Positions 15,817-25,440 are shown, numbered from the stretch's first letter. The stretch: 64,000 bases of DNA from Qipengyuania nanhaisediminis (GCF_900115585.1 NZ_FOWZ01000001.1:496001-560000); one strand, 5' to 3'. Notes: generated from the sequence alone by a model not told the origin. A program made the numbers and translations.

Positions 15817-17334
15817 CTATTCGGCGGGTTCGAGATCGTTTTCCGCTATGCGCCGACGCCATTCGGCCGGTGCGAGCGTATGGACATTCTTGCCTTCGCT
15901 ATCCACGGCAACGGTGACAGGCATGTCCTGAACTTCGAACTCGTAGATCGCCTCCATGCCGAGATCTTCGAAAGCGACGACCTCTGCTCCCTTGATCGCT
16001 CGGCTGACCAGATAGGCGGCCCCGCCGGTGGCCATGAGGTAGGCCACCTTGAATCTGCTGATGACCTCGACCGCGTCATGGCCGCGTTCGGCCTTTCCGA
16101 TCATGGCGAGAAGGCCGAGGTCGAGCATCATCTCGGTGAACTTGTCCATGCGCGTGGCAGTGGTCGGACCCGCGGGACCGACGACCTCGCCCATGACCGG
16201 ATCGACCGGGCCGACATAGTAGATCGCCCTGCCCTTGAATTCGACGGGAAGCTCTTCACCGGCCTCCAGCATGTCCTTGATCCGCTTGTGCGCGGCATCG
16301 CGCCCGGTCAGCATCTTGCCAGACAGGAGCAGGCGATCGCCATGTTTCCAGCTGGCGACCTCTTCCTGCGTCAGCGAATTAAGGTCCACGCGCCGTGCGG
16401 CCGAATCCGGCTTCCACGTGACCTGCGGGTATTCGTCGATGTTCGGCGGGTCGAGATAGGCGGGACCCGATCCGTCGAGCGTGAAATGCGCATGACGCGT
16501 CGCGGCGCAATTGGGAATCATCGCCACCGGCTTTCCCGCCGCATGGCAGGGCGCATCCATGATTTTCACATCGAGCACGGTCGACAGGCCGCCCAGCCCC
16601 TGGGCACCGATGCCCTGCGCATTGACCGCATCGAAGATATCGATCCGCAGCTGTTCGAGGTCAGTCTGCGCACCGCGCTGCTTGAGCTGCCCCATGTCAA
16701 TCGGGTCCATCAGCGACAGCTTGGCCAGCTTCATGCAGTGTTCGGCCGTGCCCCCGATGCCGATCCCGAGCATACCCGGAGGGCACCAGCCCGCACCCAT
16801 GGAGGGAAGCTGTTCGACCACCCAGTCGACGATGTTGTCGGATGGGTTCATCATCTTGAACTTGGACTTGTTCTCGCTGCCGCCGCCCTTGGCTGCGACG
16901 TCGATCTCGACAGTATCGCCGGGGACCATTTCAACCGAGAGTACGCTGGGCGTGTTGTCGCGCGTGTTGCGGCGGGTGAAGGCGGGATCGGCAAGGATCG
17001 AGGCGCGCAGCTTGTTGTCCGGATGGTTGTATGCCTGGCGCACGCCCTCATCGACGACTTCTTGGAGGGAACGCTTCGAATCGAGCCGGCAATTCATGCC
17101 CCATTTCACGAAGACATTGACGATGCCCGTGTCCTGGCAAATCGGACGATGACCTTCCGCGCACATGCGACTGTTCGTCAGGATCTGCGCGATCGCGTCC
17201 TTTGCCGCCGGGCCCTTCTCCGCCTCATACGCCTCGCCCAGGGCGCGGATGTAATCCATCGGGTGATAATAGGAGATGTATTGCAGAGCGTCGGCGACGC
17301 TCTCGATCAGGTCCTGTTCCTTGATGGTTGTCAT
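15817..17334 (-). CDS. fumA: class I fumarate hydratase
   Basis: Class I fumarase hydrates fumarate to malate in the TCA cycle with a labile 4Fe-4S cluster. The 505-residue protein has the cluster cysteines in RPICQDTG, GWCPPGMLG and NCAATRHAH, and the catalytic segments GIGGTAEH and GPTTATRMDK. ATG 17334 (MTTIKEQDLIES) is chosen by family alignment; ATG 17343 adds three residues, and the frame continues to 17400. The gene has no cofactor partner nearby. Oxygen-labile fumarase fits a genome that also carries erpA and fdxA. Confidence 0.95.
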   Translation of the reverse strand: MTTIKEQDLIESVADALQYISYYHPMDYIRALGEAYEAEKGPAAKDAIAQILTNSRMCAEGHRPICQDTGIVNVFVKWGMNCRLDSKRSLQEVVDEGVRQAYNHPDNKLRASILADPAFTRRNTRDNTPSVLSVEMVPGDTVEIDVAAKGGGSENKSKFKMMNPSDNIVDWVVEQLPSMGAGWCPPGMLGIGIGGTAEHCMKLAKLSLMDPIDMGQLKQRGAQTDLEQLRIDIFDAVNAQGIGAQGLGGLSTVLDVKIMDAPCHAAGKPVAMIPNCAATRHAHFTLDGSGPAYLDPPNIDEYPQVTWKPDSAARRVDLNSLTQEEVASWKHGDRLLLSGKMLTGRDAAHKRIKDMLEAGEELPVEFKGRAIYYVGPVDPVMGEVVGPAGPTTATRMDKFTEMMLDLGLLAMIGKAERGHDAVEVISRFKVAYLMATGGAAYLVSRAIKGAEVVAFEDLGMEAIYEFEVQDMPVTVAVDSEGKNVHTLAPAEWRRRIAENDLEPAE

Positions 17335-17493
17335 GTCGCTCATCGCCGCGCGTTCCCATGTTGCAGATTTGCGCTCCCCGATAGGCGCGATTGAGGCCAT
17401 CGGTCAAAGCGCTTGGAAGCAACGGGTCTTGCGCCTAAGGCAACGGGAGCTTGCATAAGCGTGTTATTACTGCAATACAGCTCGCGGATAGCC

Positions 17494-18093
17494 ATGAACA
17501 CTACAACGACCACTCGCCCCGATTTCTCCGTCGCCCGCAAGGCGATGATCGACAGCCAGTTGCGCACCAGCGGTGTCAACGAGGCTTTCGTCATCGAACG
17601 CATGGGGACCGTGCCGCGCGAAGACTTCGTACCCGACAACGCCAAGGGCACGGCCTATATGGACCGCGCCATCCGGCTTGCCGATGGCGGCTTCCTGCCT
17701 GCACCGCTGTTTCACGGTGCGATGCTGGCCGAAGCACGCCCTTCGAGCGAGGACAGGGTTCTCGTGATCGATGGCGGCAGCGGATATTTGCCAGCCCTGA
17801 TCGAACCGCTGGTCGGCTCGGTCGAGGTGTTGAGCGCGGACAAGGCTGCGGCAACGAAGAAAAAGGGCGATTACACACTCGTCCTGATCGACGGTGCCGT
17901 AGAGCACGTCCCCGCCAATGTGGCCAAGCTGGTGGCCGAAGAAGGGCGCATCGTAACCGGTCTGGTCGAGCGCGGCGTGACCCGCCTCGCCACCGGACGC
18001 AAATCGGGCAAGGCGCTGGCGCTCTTGCCGCTCGCCGAAATGGGCGTTCCCCGCCTCGGCGCATTCGACAAACCGGAAAGCTGGAGTTTCTGA
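17494..18093 (+). CDS. PCMT-like methyltransferase, shortened
   Basis: Related to protein-L-isoaspartate O-methyltransferase, which repairs isomerised aspartate using SAM. The N-terminal half keeps the family pattern MIDSQLRTSGV...VPREDFVP, but the substrate motif normally GQTISQP reads ADGGFLPAP. Motif I is IDGGSGYLPAL instead of VGTGSGY, and the stretch between motif I and motif II (YTLVLIDGA) is roughly 25-30 residues shorter than in PCMT. The protein is 199 residues, against about 215 in the family. It could have lost activity. It ends directly against tolC, an arrangement common in sphingomonads, so a role with outer-membrane export is possible. Confidence 0.75.
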   Translation: MNTTTTTRPDFSVARKAMIDSQLRTSGVNEAFVIERMGTVPREDFVPDNAKGTAYMDRAIRLADGGFLPAPLFHGAMLAEARPSSEDRVLVIDGGSGYLPALIEPLVGSVEVLSADKAAATKKKGDYTLVLIDGAVEHVPANVAKLVAEEGRIVTGLVERGVTRLATGRKSGKALALLPLAEMGVPRLGAFDKPESWSF

Positions 18094-19596
18094 ATGAATT
18101 CGGGAGGGGTCCGTACAGTCCTGGCGCTTTCGGCAGCTGTCGCAGCGTTAGCCGTACCGCAGGGTGTTGCACACGCAGACACGCTTCAGGAAGCGCTGAC
18201 GGACGCCTATCTGAATAACCCCACCCTCGAGGCTGCGCGCGCCCAGCTGAGGGCGACCGACGCCGGCGTGCCGCTGGAACGCGCGGCCGGGTTGCCCTCG
18301 GTCGATGCCAGCTCGACTTATACCGAGGTCCTCAAGCAGAACTCGACCAGTTTCTTCGCTCCAGGCCGTTCGCTGACTGCCGGGGTCGATCTCGGCGTCC
18401 CGATCTATTCCGGCGGGGCGGTCAAGAATGCCGTTCGATCCGCCAAGGAACGTGTCGATGCCGGCCGGGCCGACCTGCGCGCCACAGAAAGCGCCATCTT
18501 CAGCCAGGTCGTCGCCGCCTATATGGACGTGCTGCGCGGCCAGGCACTGGTCGCTCTTTCGGCCAACCAGGTGAACGTGCTCTCGATCAACGTCGATGCA
18601 ACGAGCGACCGATTCGAGATCGGCGACCTGACGCGCACCGATGTTGCCCAATCGCAGGCGCGCCTCGCCGTCGCCCAGGGCGATCTTCGTAGCGCGCAAG
18701 CCAACCTCATTGCCGCGCGCGAGACCTACATCGCCCTCGTAGGCGACGCCCCTAGCGAGCTCGCCCCCCCTCCCCCGCTTCCGGGCTTCCCGGAAGACCT
18801 ATCGACGGCTGTCGATATCGCGCTGGAATCGAATCCGGACCTGATCGCCGCGCGCGAACGGGCCGCCGCCGCAGGCTACGATATCGACGTGGCCGGTTCG
18901 GGCCGGCTCCCGCGGGTATCCGTCTTCGCCGGCTACGATTACCAGAACTTCCTTGGCAGTGTGGCCGACGGGCGCCTCGACCCGACCGATCCGGATAGCC
19001 CGATCGTGCCCAGCGACCAGACGGCAGCCGGAGCATCGATGGGTGTCTCCCTCCGCCTCCCGATCTTCCAAGGCGGCCGGACGGCAGCGCTCCAGCGCCA
19101 GGCGCAGGCCCGCGCTTCCGCTGCGCTCGAAAACGTCATCGCCGCAGAACGCGACGTGATTGCGCAGGTCAGGGCCTCGTGGTCGAGCTGGCAGGCCAGC
19201 CTCGCTATCATCGAAAGTTCGCAATCCGCCGTCTCCGCCGCCGAACTGAGCCTCGAAGGCGTGAGGGCGGAAAACTCGATCGGCAACCGGACGATCCTCG
19301 ACGTGCTCAATGCCGAACAGGAATTGCTGCAAAGCCGCGTCCAGCTCGTGACCGCGCGCCGCAATGCCTATGTCGCAGGCTTCAGCCTCCTCGCTGCAAT
19401 GGGCCGTGCCGAAGCGCGCGATCTGGGTCTTGCGGACGAAGGTGTCCTCTACGATCCGGTCGTCAATTACGACCGCGTGAGCGGCAATATCTTCGACTGG
19501 GCGCGGGATCCCGACCCGGTCGCGCAGTCCCCGAGGACGGTGGATGTCCCTGCTGCGACTGCGGAAATTCCCGAAACTGCTGACTCGGCCGACTAG
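18094..19596 (+). CDS. tolC: TolC-family outer membrane protein
   Basis: A 500-residue outer-membrane channel for efflux pumps and type I secretion. It has a Sec signal peptide ending near VAHA, then two repeated outer-membrane-efflux domains (a first LQEALTDAYLNNPTLEAARAQL region and a second beginning ESNPDLIAARERA). The long helical parts supply the periplasmic tunnel, with the equatorial beta strands near PIFQGGRTAALQ. The C-terminal tail is acidic and proline-rich. It follows the PCMT-like gene directly (ATG 18094 adjoins its stop) and no pump genes are adjacent. Confidence 0.93.
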   Translation: MNSGGVRTVLALSAAVAALAVPQGVAHADTLQEALTDAYLNNPTLEAARAQLRATDAGVPLERAAGLPSVDASSTYTEVLKQNSTSFFAPGRSLTAGVDLGVPIYSGGAVKNAVRSAKERVDAGRADLRATESAIFSQVVAAYMDVLRGQALVALSANQVNVLSINVDATSDRFEIGDLTRTDVAQSQARLAVAQGDLRSAQANLIAARETYIALVGDAPSELAPPPPLPGFPEDLSTAVDIALESNPDLIAARERAAAAGYDIDVAGSGRLPRVSVFAGYDYQNFLGSVADGRLDPTDPDSPIVPSDQTAAGASMGVSLRLPIFQGGRTAALQRQAQARASAALENVIAAERDVIAQVRASWSSWQASLAIIESSQSAVSAAELSLEGVRAENSIGNRTILDVLNAEQELLQSRVQLVTARRNAYVAGFSLLAAMGRAEARDLGLADEGVLYDPVVNYDRVSGNIFDWARDPDPVAQSPRTVDVPAATAEIPETADSAD

Positions 19597-19652
19597 GCTG
19601 GTCTATACCAAGCGTCCCGATTCGGGATTCGTTGGAGGCAACAGGGACAGGC

Positions 19653-20159
19653 ATGGGACAGCAGGGCGAACCTTCGGTCGAGGAAATCCTCGACTCGATC
19701 AAGAAAGTCATCGCACGCGATAGCGAAGAGCGCAGCGAGATGATCGCCGAGCGTCGCAGCCGCCGTGCAGCGCCAGCCGAAATCAGCGAACCCGTCGACG
19801 AGCAGGAAGCGGAAGACGTGCTCGAGCTGGGCAACGATCTCGGCGAAGAGATCGCTGTCGATGTAGCCCATTCCAGCAATGCGGACGCTTACGCTTCTGA
19901 CGAGGATGATGACGACGCGGACGCCCTGACCCGCGGCGATACCCGTCAGGCCATGCGCGATAACTTTGCCGCGCTCGCCATGCTTTCGCAGCCCGGCAAG
20001 CAGCCGCAGATCGTGCGTCAGGGCGAAACTTCGCTCGAGGGCCTGGTACGCGATATGCTGCGCCCGATGCTGGCGGAATGGCTCGACAACAACCTGCCCG
20101 GGATGGTCGAAGACCTCGTGAAGGCAGAGATCGCCCGCATCGCCGGCAAGAAGAGCTAA
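19653..20159 (+). CDS. popZ: polar organising protein PopZ (DUF2497)
   Basis: PopZ self-assembles at the pole and anchors ParB-parS complexes. The 168-residue protein has the two conserved ends of the family: an N-terminal helix EPSVEEILDSIKKVI (about 6-20), used for client binding, and a C-terminal assembly domain of three helices starting LEGLVRDMLRPMLAEWLD. Between them is an acidic, disordered linker containing D/E-rich runs (DEDDDDAD). ATG 19653 is preceded by an AGGGACAGGC stretch; the frame is open to TTG 19632. It lies 55 bp after tolC, and about 21 kb from parAB. Confidence 0.9.
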   Translation: MGQQGEPSVEEILDSIKKVIARDSEERSEMIAERRSRRAAPAEISEPVDEQEAEDVLELGNDLGEEIAVDVAHSSNADAYASDEDDDDADALTRGDTRQAMRDNFAALAMLSQPGKQPQIVRQGETSLEGLVRDMLRPMLAEWLDNNLPGMVEDLVKAEIARIAGKKS

Positions 20160-20201
20160 TCCCCCTACCCTTGCGCACTTGTGCGCGCTACACCGCGCGC
20201 C

Positions 20202-22322
20202 ATGACGAAGAACATCCGGGCCGCACTCCCGCTCGCTAGCGCACTCGCGCTCCTCGCCACGCCGCTCGCTGCGCAAGACGCAGCTGCCCCGATGAGCGCG
20301 CAGGATCTCGTGACCATGCCGCGCCTCGGAAGCCCGGCGGTGAATCCCGAAGGGACGCACGCGGTCTACGCGGTGACGACCACCGACCCGGAAAGCTACA
20401 AGCGAACCAGCACTCTGTACCTCCGCTCGCTTGCAGAGCCGGACAGCGCCCCTATCGCACTCGACATCGATGGCGGATCGGCGTCCTTCGCCGACGACAA
20501 CTGGCTCTATTTCATCGCCGACGGCGAGGGAGACGATGCGACGAGCCAGGTCTGGCGCGCACGGATCGCTGCGGACGGCACGGTTTCCGACAAGTCCCAG
20601 GTCACCGCGCTGCCCCGCGCAGTTCACGGATACAGCGTCTCGCCCGGTGGTGAGCATATCGCGATCTGGACCGACATTGCGCGCACCTGCACCGCCATCG
20701 ATTGCGATGACAGCGCGAAGGCGCACCTCCCGGGGCCCGGCAACGGTCGGCTCTACGAAGGCGACGGCGGATTTTACCGGCATTGGGATAGCTGGGAGAC
20801 GCCCGGCACGCTCAGCCGTGTCTTTACCTTCCCGATCGAAAACGGTGTCGCCACAGGCACGGGTACGGCTGTCGACGGCCCGCTGGGTGCGGGCGGCCCG
20901 AACGGCGACACCCCGACGATGCCCTTCGGCGGCGGAGAAGACGTCGCATGGTCGAGCGATGGCAAGAGCATGTTCTTTACCGCGCGCGAAACCGGCGCGG
21001 GCGAGCCCTACTCCACCAATCTCGACATCTGGTTTTCGGACCTGTCCGGCAATGCGCCGGTCAACCTGACCGCCGCGAACGAAGCTCTCGATGCGCTTCC
21101 CACACCCTCGCCCGACGGCCAGTATCTGGCCTATGTCGCCATGGCGCGCCCCACCTACGAGGCCGACCGCCAGGTGGTCATGCTGCGCGATCTCAAGACC
21201 GGCGTGACGACCGCCCTTACCTCAGCCTTCGACCGCAGTTTCCAGAGCCTCGCCTGGACGCCGGATTCGCGCTGGCTGGTTGCCGGGGCGCAGGACGTGC
21301 TCGATACGCCCGCATACCGCATCGATCCGCGCGACGGGTCGGTCGAACGGCTCGATCTGATGGCCGGGAACGAGGCGCGTATTTCAGACATCACACCGCT
21401 GCACGGCGGTGATCTCGTGTTCACACGCAATTCGATCGGTGCGCCGTCCGAATTGTACCTGTCGCGTGACTGGGGCCAAGCCAAGCCGATGACGCAGGTC
21501 GCGGCCGACGTGATGGAACGGCTCGCTCCTGTCGTGGTCGAACGCTTCAGTTTCACAGGCGCGGGTGGCGATACCGTGTGGGGCCAGATTACCAAGCTCG
21601 ACGGTCACGAAGGGCCCATGCCCGCTATCCTTTATGTGCACGGCGGCCCCCAAGGATCGTTCAACGACGGCTGGTCGAGCCGGTGGAACCCCCGCGTTGT
21701 CGCCAGCCAGGGTTATGCGGTCATCTCCGTCGATTTCCATGGCTCGACGGGCTACGGGCAGGCCTTCACCGATAGCATCCGCAATGATTGGGGCGGAAAG
21801 CCCCTCGAAGACCTGCAACTGGGCCTCGCCGCAGCGCTGGAGAAGGACAGCCAGATCGATGGCACTCGCGCCTGTGCAATGGGTGCAAGTTACGGCGGTT
21901 ACATGATGAACTGGATCGCCGGACAATGGCCCGACCGGTTCGACTGCCTCGTCCAGCACGACGGCCTCTTCGACATGCGCAGCTTCTATTACACGACGGA
22001 AGAGCTGTGGTTTCCCAAGTGGGAATTCGGAGGCTCCTATGCCGAAAACAGCGAAGCCTATGAGCGCTGGAACCCGGTGAACTACGTCGAGAACTGGCAG
22101 ACACCCATGCTCGTCATTACCGGCGAGCAGGACTTCCGCGTGCCTTATACGCAAGGCCTCGCCAGCTTCACCGCCTTGCAGGAGCGCCAGATCCCGAGCC
22201 AGTTGCTGGTCTTCCCGACCGAAAACCACTGGGTTCTCGGCGCGAAGAACTCGTTGCAGTGGCATGACACCGTATTCGCCTGGCTCGACCGCTGGCTGAA
22301 GCCGGAAAGCGATAGTGAGTAA
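20202..22322 (+). CDS. S9 family prolyl oligopeptidase-type peptidase
   Basis: A 706-residue exported serine peptidase: signal peptide [25 protein letters not shown], then a seven-bladed beta-propeller (about 50-450), then an alpha/beta-hydrolase domain. Catalytic Ser563 is in GASYGGYMM, with the Asp in [10 protein letters not shown] and the His in ENHWVLG. It resembles dipeptidyl or acylaminoacyl peptidases. A dyad GCGCAC-TT-GTGCGC (20173-20186) lies 16 bases before the ATG; GTG 20181 within it is an unlikely start. The ferredoxin-like gene overlaps its end by eight bases, so the two are coupled. Confidence 0.92.
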   Translation: MTKNIRAALPLASALALLATPLAAQDAAAPMSAQDLVTMPRLGSPAVNPEGTHAVYAVTTTDPESYKRTSTLYLRSLAEPDSAPIALDIDGGSASFADDNWLYFIADGEGDDATSQVWRARIAADGTVSDKSQVTALPRAVHGYSVSPGGEHIAIWTDIARTCTAIDCDDSAKAHLPGPGNGRLYEGDGGFYRHWDSWETPGTLSRVFTFPIENGVATGTGTAVDGPLGAGGPNGDTPTMPFGGGEDVAWSSDGKSMFFTARETGAGEPYSTNLDIWFSDLSGNAPVNLTAANEALDALPTPSPDGQYLAYVAMARPTYEADRQVVMLRDLKTGVTTALTSAFDRSFQSLAWTPDSRWLVAGAQDVLDTPAYRIDPRDGSVERLDLMAGNEARISDITPLHGGDLVFTRNSIGAPSELYLSRDWGQAKPMTQVAADVMERLAPVVVERFSFTGAGGDTVWGQITKLDGHEGPMPAILYVHGGPQGSFNDGWSSRWNPRVVASQGYAVISVDFHGSTGYGQAFTDSIRNDWGGKPLEDLQLGLAAALEKDSQIDGTRACAMGASYGGYMMNWIAGQWPDRFDCLVQHDGLFDMRSFYYTTEELWFPKWEFGGSYAENSEAYERWNPVNYVENWQTPMLVITGEQDFRVPYTQGLASFTALQERQIPSQLLVFPTENHWVLGAKNSLQWHDTVFAWLDRWLKPESDSE

Positions 22323-22680
22323 GTCGCTGGAGAAAGCCCGGCGCGCCTTTGCCAAGATCGGAGCGGGCAGTGTCGAGCGGCAGATTTTCCTGTGCGCCGT
22401 CAGCGAGAAGCAGAAATGCTGCTCGCGCGAGGACGGCAAGGCGGCCTGGAACTATCTCAAGAAGAGGATGAAGGAACTCGGCCTCGTCGGCCGGGAAGCG
22501 ACAGTCCAGCGTAGCAAGGCGGATTGCCTCCAGATTTGCGCGAAAGGGCCGATTGCTGTCGTGTGGCCGGAGAACGTCTGGTACCACTCCTGCAACGAGG
22601 AAGTCCTCGAGGCGATCATCCAGCGCCACCTGATCGGCGGTGTTCCGGTAGAAGAATACCGGCTTCACGCGCCCGAATAG
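22315..22680 (+). CDS. thioredoxin-like (2Fe-2S) ferredoxin
   Basis: A 121-residue cytoplasmic protein of the thioredoxin-like 2Fe-2S class. Cysteines in [23 protein letters not shown] and WYHSCNEE supply the cluster, spaced as in shethna-type / NuoE-like ferredoxins. The start is GTG 22315, inside the last codons of the S9 peptidase gene. It ends close to a leftward membrane gene. Redox partner unknown. Confidence 0.85.
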   Translation: MSKSLEKARRAFAKIGAGSVERQIFLCAVSEKQKCCSREDGKAAWNYLKKRMKELGLVGREATVQRSKADCLQICAKGPIAVVWPENVWYHSCNEEVLEAIIQRHLIGGVPVEEYRLHAPE

Positions 22681-22688
22681 CCTCTGTC

Positions 22689-22994
22689 CTAGTCCGCGTC
22701 CTTGTCCTGCCAACTCTCGCGGGTCGGGTCTTCGACCGATTCATCGTGTCCCGTACCGGACGACAGGAACATCAATCCCATCAGCGCGCCTGTCAGCAGC
22801 ATCGTGAAACCGATGCCGAGCGCGATGGCGATGTAGTAATGCACGGAAGCCGCGCTCCCCTGCTTGTACAGCAGCGCCATGGCAATCGCGACGATGCCGA
22901 CGGTCAGCAGGAACAGGAAGCGCATGAGGCGGCGAAAACGCGCCCAGGCATATGCAGCCTGTTCCGGATCATCGAGCGGCGAATGTCTGGTCAT
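22689..22994 (-). CDS. two-helix membrane protein, unknown
   Basis: A 101-residue protein with a charged N-terminal region (YAWARFRRLMRF), two membrane helices (FLFLLTVGIVAIAMALLY and YYIAIALGIGFTMLLTGALMG) and an acidic C-terminal tail (DESVEDPTRESWQDKDAD). Family not recognised with confidence; it resembles small sphingomonad inner-membrane proteins. ATG 22994 has AGAAGG just upstream and is preferred over ATG 23006. It is divergent from the CBS gene. Confidence 0.7.
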   Translation of the reverse strand: MTRHSPLDDPEQAAYAWARFRRLMRFLFLLTVGIVAIAMALLYKQGSAASVHYYIAIALGIGFTMLLTGALMGLMFLSSGTGHDESVEDPTRESWQDKDAD

Positions 22995-23105
22995 GGCCCT
23001 TCTCATGGCGATTGCGGCACGGCTCTTCAACAAGCGTGATGCGCCCGACTCGCCAAAGCAGGCAAAAAATGGCATTCTTCCGACAGGCAGAACACGGAGG
23101 CGCGC

Positions 23106-23537
23106 ATGAATATCGGCACACTTATCGAGGGTCGGGCAAGTTCGGACATCATCTCGGTGGAAGTGGGTCAGACCGTGCGCGATGCCGTTCGCATCCTGGC
23201 GGAGAAGCGGATCGGCGCCCTCCCCGTGCTCGAACAGGGCCGTGTCGCAGGAATTTTTTCCGAACGCGATGTAATTCACCGCTTGGCCGAAGAGGGGCAA
23301 AGCTGCCTCGATCAGCGTGTCGGAAACGTGATGACCTCCCCGGCGATTACCGTCGAGCGTGCAACGCTCATCGACGACGCCCTGGCGCTCATGACGCGTC
23401 GTCGCATTCGCCACCTTCCGGTGATCGAGAGTGAGGCGATGTGCGGCTTCATCTCGATCGGCGACCTCGTTAAGTCACGTTTCGACGAGGTCCAGCACGA
23501 AGCCGAGGCCTTGCGGGATTACATCACGCACGCTTGA
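23106..23537 (+). CDS. tandem CBS-domain protein
   Basis: A stand-alone pair of CBS domains (143 residues), usually a binding site for adenine nucleotides or SAM that modulates a partner protein. First CBS: about 8-60 with GALPVLEQGRVAGIFSERDV; second: about 75-130 with IRHLPVIESEAMCGFISIGDL. A good GGAGG precedes ATG 23106. Partner is unknown. erpA begins 22 bp downstream. Confidence 0.9.
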   Translation: MNIGTLIEGRASSDIISVEVGQTVRDAVRILAEKRIGALPVLEQGRVAGIFSERDVIHRLAEEGQSCLDQRVGNVMTSPAITVERATLIDDALALMTRRRIRHLPVIESEAMCGFISIGDLVKSRFDEVQHEAEALRDYITHA

Positions 23538-23559
23538 GCAGGGCCGACCTGCTCCCTAC

Positions 23560-23898
23560 ATGACCGACATGGCCGATATGCTCACCCTTACCCCCTCGGC
23601 AGCTGCGCGAGTCGCGGCCATTGCCGAAAAGCAGGCGAAACCTGCCATCCTGCGCCTTTCCGTGGAAGGCGGCGGGTGCTCCGGCTTCCAGTACAAGTTC
23701 GATCTTTCCGACGGTCCCGATGCGGACGACAGCGTGAGCGAAACCGATGGAGTGCGCCTCGTGGTGGACCCTGTAAGTCTCGATCTGGTCGCGGGAAGCA
23801 CAGTGGACTTCGTCGAATCCCTCGGCGGCGCGGCATTCAAGGTAGAGAACCCCCAGGCTGCGGCCGGGTGTGGATGCGGTTCGAGCTTCGGGATTTAG
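23560..23898 (+). CDS. erpA: A-type iron-sulfur cluster insertion protein
   Basis: ErpA/IscA-type carriers deliver Fe-S clusters to target enzymes. The 112-residue protein has the three conserved cysteines: C in GGGCSGFQY and the CGCG near the C-terminus (AAAGCGCGSSFGI). No isc or suf operon is adjacent, so this is a stand-alone carrier. ATG 23560 is preferred; ATG 23569 and 23578 are alternatives. Class I fumarase, FdxA and the ferredoxin-like protein in this window are candidate clients. Confidence 0.93.
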   Translation: MTDMADMLTLTPSAAARVAAIAEKQAKPAILRLSVEGGGCSGFQYKFDLSDGPDADDSVSETDGVRLVVDPVSLDLVAGSTVDFVESLGGAAFKVENPQAAAGCGCGSSFGI

Positions 23899-23936
23899 GT
23901 TAGACCCGCGCGGCGCTTTCGGGCATCAGTTCGCCC

Positions 23937-24722
23937 ATGCGTATCGCCACTTTCAACATCAACGGGATCAAGGCCCGCCTTCCACGCCTCAAGGAGTGGC
24001 TTGAAGAAACCCGCCCATCCGTCGCCTGCCTGCAGGAAATCAAGACGATGGACGAGGGCTTTCCGGCCGAAGAATTCGAAAGCATCGGCTATCATGCCAT
24101 CTGGCATGGGCAGAAGAGCTTCAACGGCGTCGCGATCCTGGCCGATGGCGTGAAGCCGGTCGAAATCCAGCGCGGGCTGGGCATCGACGGACCCAAGGAT
24201 GGCGAAGGCGAACAGGCCCGCTATCTCGAAGCCGAAGTGAACGGGGTGCGCATCTGCAATCTCTACCTGCCCAACGGCAATCCGCATCCGGGCCCGAAGT
24301 TCGATTACAAGCTGGCGTGGATGGAAAAGCTTCGCGCGCGCATGAAAGCCGTGTGGGAAGAAGAAGTGCCTGCTGTCGTGCTGGGCGATTTCAACGTCAT
24401 TCCGGAAGACAAGGACGTTTGGTCGCCCAAGGCGATGGCATCCGATGCGTTGATGCAACCGGAATCGCGCGACGCCTATTTCAGGCTGCTTGGTGACGGC
24501 TGGACCGATGCGATCGATACACTCAATCCGCGCGGCGGCGTGTGGACTTACTGGGACTACCAGGCAGGCGCCTGGCAGCGCGACCATGGCTTCAGGATCG
24601 ACCACCTGTTGCTCTCGCCCGAACTCGCCGACAGGATGACGGCAGCGGGCGTAGACAAGGAATATCGCGGTCGCGAGAAGTCCAGCGACCACACGCCGGT
24701 CTGGGTTGAGATCGCCGACTGA
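23937..24722 (+). CDS. xth: exodeoxyribonuclease III
   Basis: ExoIII cuts abasic sites and degrades 3' ends in base-excision repair. The 261-residue protein follows the EEP fold in order: FNINGIKARL, CLQEIKT (Glu metal ligand), NLYLPNG, LGDFNVIPED (catalytic Asp/Asn), FRIDHLLLSP and a final SSDHTPVWV (catalytic His). It is rightward and ends against the sleB terminator, about 65 bases from the leftward cell-wall hydrolase gene. Confidence 0.95.
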   Translation: MRIATFNINGIKARLPRLKEWLEETRPSVACLQEIKTMDEGFPAEEFESIGYHAIWHGQKSFNGVAILADGVKPVEIQRGLGIDGPKDGEGEQARYLEAEVNGVRICNLYLPNGNPHPGPKFDYKLAWMEKLRARMKAVWEEEVPAVVLGDFNVIPEDKDVWSPKAMASDALMQPESRDAYFRLLGDGWTDAIDTLNPRGGVWTYWDYQAGAWQRDHGFRIDHLLLSPELADRMTAAGVDKEYRGREKSSDHTPVWVEIAD

Positions 24723-24738
24723 CAACCCGAAAGCAAAA

Positions 24739-24766
24739 GGCCGCCACGCCTGAGCGCAGCGGCCTC
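24739..24766 (-). terminator. terminator between xth and sleB
   Basis: A 7-bp stem AGGCCGC/GCGGCCT (24739-24745 with 24760-24766), 14-base loop, with a run of four T on the minus strand after it (TTTTGCTTT), so it best ends the leftward sleB gene and may serve both convergent genes. Confidence 0.65.
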
Positions 24767-24786
24767 ATATTCCCGTCCAAGGAAAT

Positions 24787-25440
24787 TTATCGGTAAAAGA
24801 TGTGCGTCTTGATTGTGGCGCGAGCGACCTTGCGCTTTGCCCAGCTGGGGCGGACGTAATTCGCATGGAAATAGAGCGAATCGTCGGCTTCGCTGTCCCA
24901 CAGGCCCTGGTGCGCAATGCGCGCAACAGCCTTGGCGCGTTTCCACGCAGCAGAGCCCTGCTTGATGCGCGGCATTTTACCGCCGCGAACGAAGCTGAAC
25001 TGGGCGCGCTGGTAGACCACACCGCAATAGCTGGAGGGGAACTGACGCGATTCGCTGCGGTTGATGACGACCTGCGCAACAGCCAGCTGGCCTTCGAGCG
25101 GCTCACCGCGCGATTCGAAATAGACGGCGCCTGCAAGGCAGCGCATCTCTTCCGACAGCTGTCCGGCTGCAGGCATGGTGGAAACCAGGGCGTGCAGGCT
25201 CTCGGCCTTCGGCGCGTCCGCGGGAATTTCTTGGGTGGCTTCCGTTTCTTCAGGAAGCTCTTGGACGACTTCGCCTTCGACGAATACCGGCACGACCTCA
25301 TCGGTCAGTTCGGTTTCGGAGACGATCGTCTCGCCATCCGCTTCAGCAGCGAAGGCGATGGAGCCGGTTTCTTCTGCACCGGCGAAACTTGCAACAAGCG
25401 TAACCGCGCTCGCCGCGAGGGCTAGGTAAGTCTTTCGCAT
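24787..25440 (-). CDS. cell-wall hydrolase, SleB/Hydrolase_2 family
   Basis: A 217-residue exported hydrolase with a signal peptide (MRKTYLALAASAVTLVASFAGA), an acidic low-complexity spacer (about 25-80, rich in E) and a C-terminal Hydrolase_2 domain starting near EEMRCLAGAVYFESRGEPLEGQ. The glutamate in YFESRGE is the likely lytic transglycosylase-type catalytic residue, and the domain ends with YVRPSW and AKRKVARATIKTHIFY. It should act on peptidoglycan in the periplasm. The 200 bp upstream (25441-25642) holds no recognisable gene. Confidence 0.88.
   Translation of the reverse strand: MRKTYLALAASAVTLVASFAGAEETGSIAFAAEADGETIVSETELTDEVVPVFVEGEVVQELPEETEATQEIPADAPKAESLHALVSTMPAAGQLSEEMRCLAGAVYFESRGEPLEGQLAVAQVVINRSESRQFPSSYCGVVYQRAQFSFVRGGKMPRIKQGSAAWKRAKAVARIAHQGLWDSEADDSLYFHANYVRPSWAKRKVARATIKTHIFYR

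Noticed and set aside
15814-17394. 526-residue rightward open frame over fumarase
   Set aside because: It is exactly antisense to the well-supported fumarase gene, with composition typical of mirror frames at high GC.
19593-20783. 396-residue leftward frame over popZ and the S9 peptidase
   Set aside because: Antisense shadow crossing two good genes.
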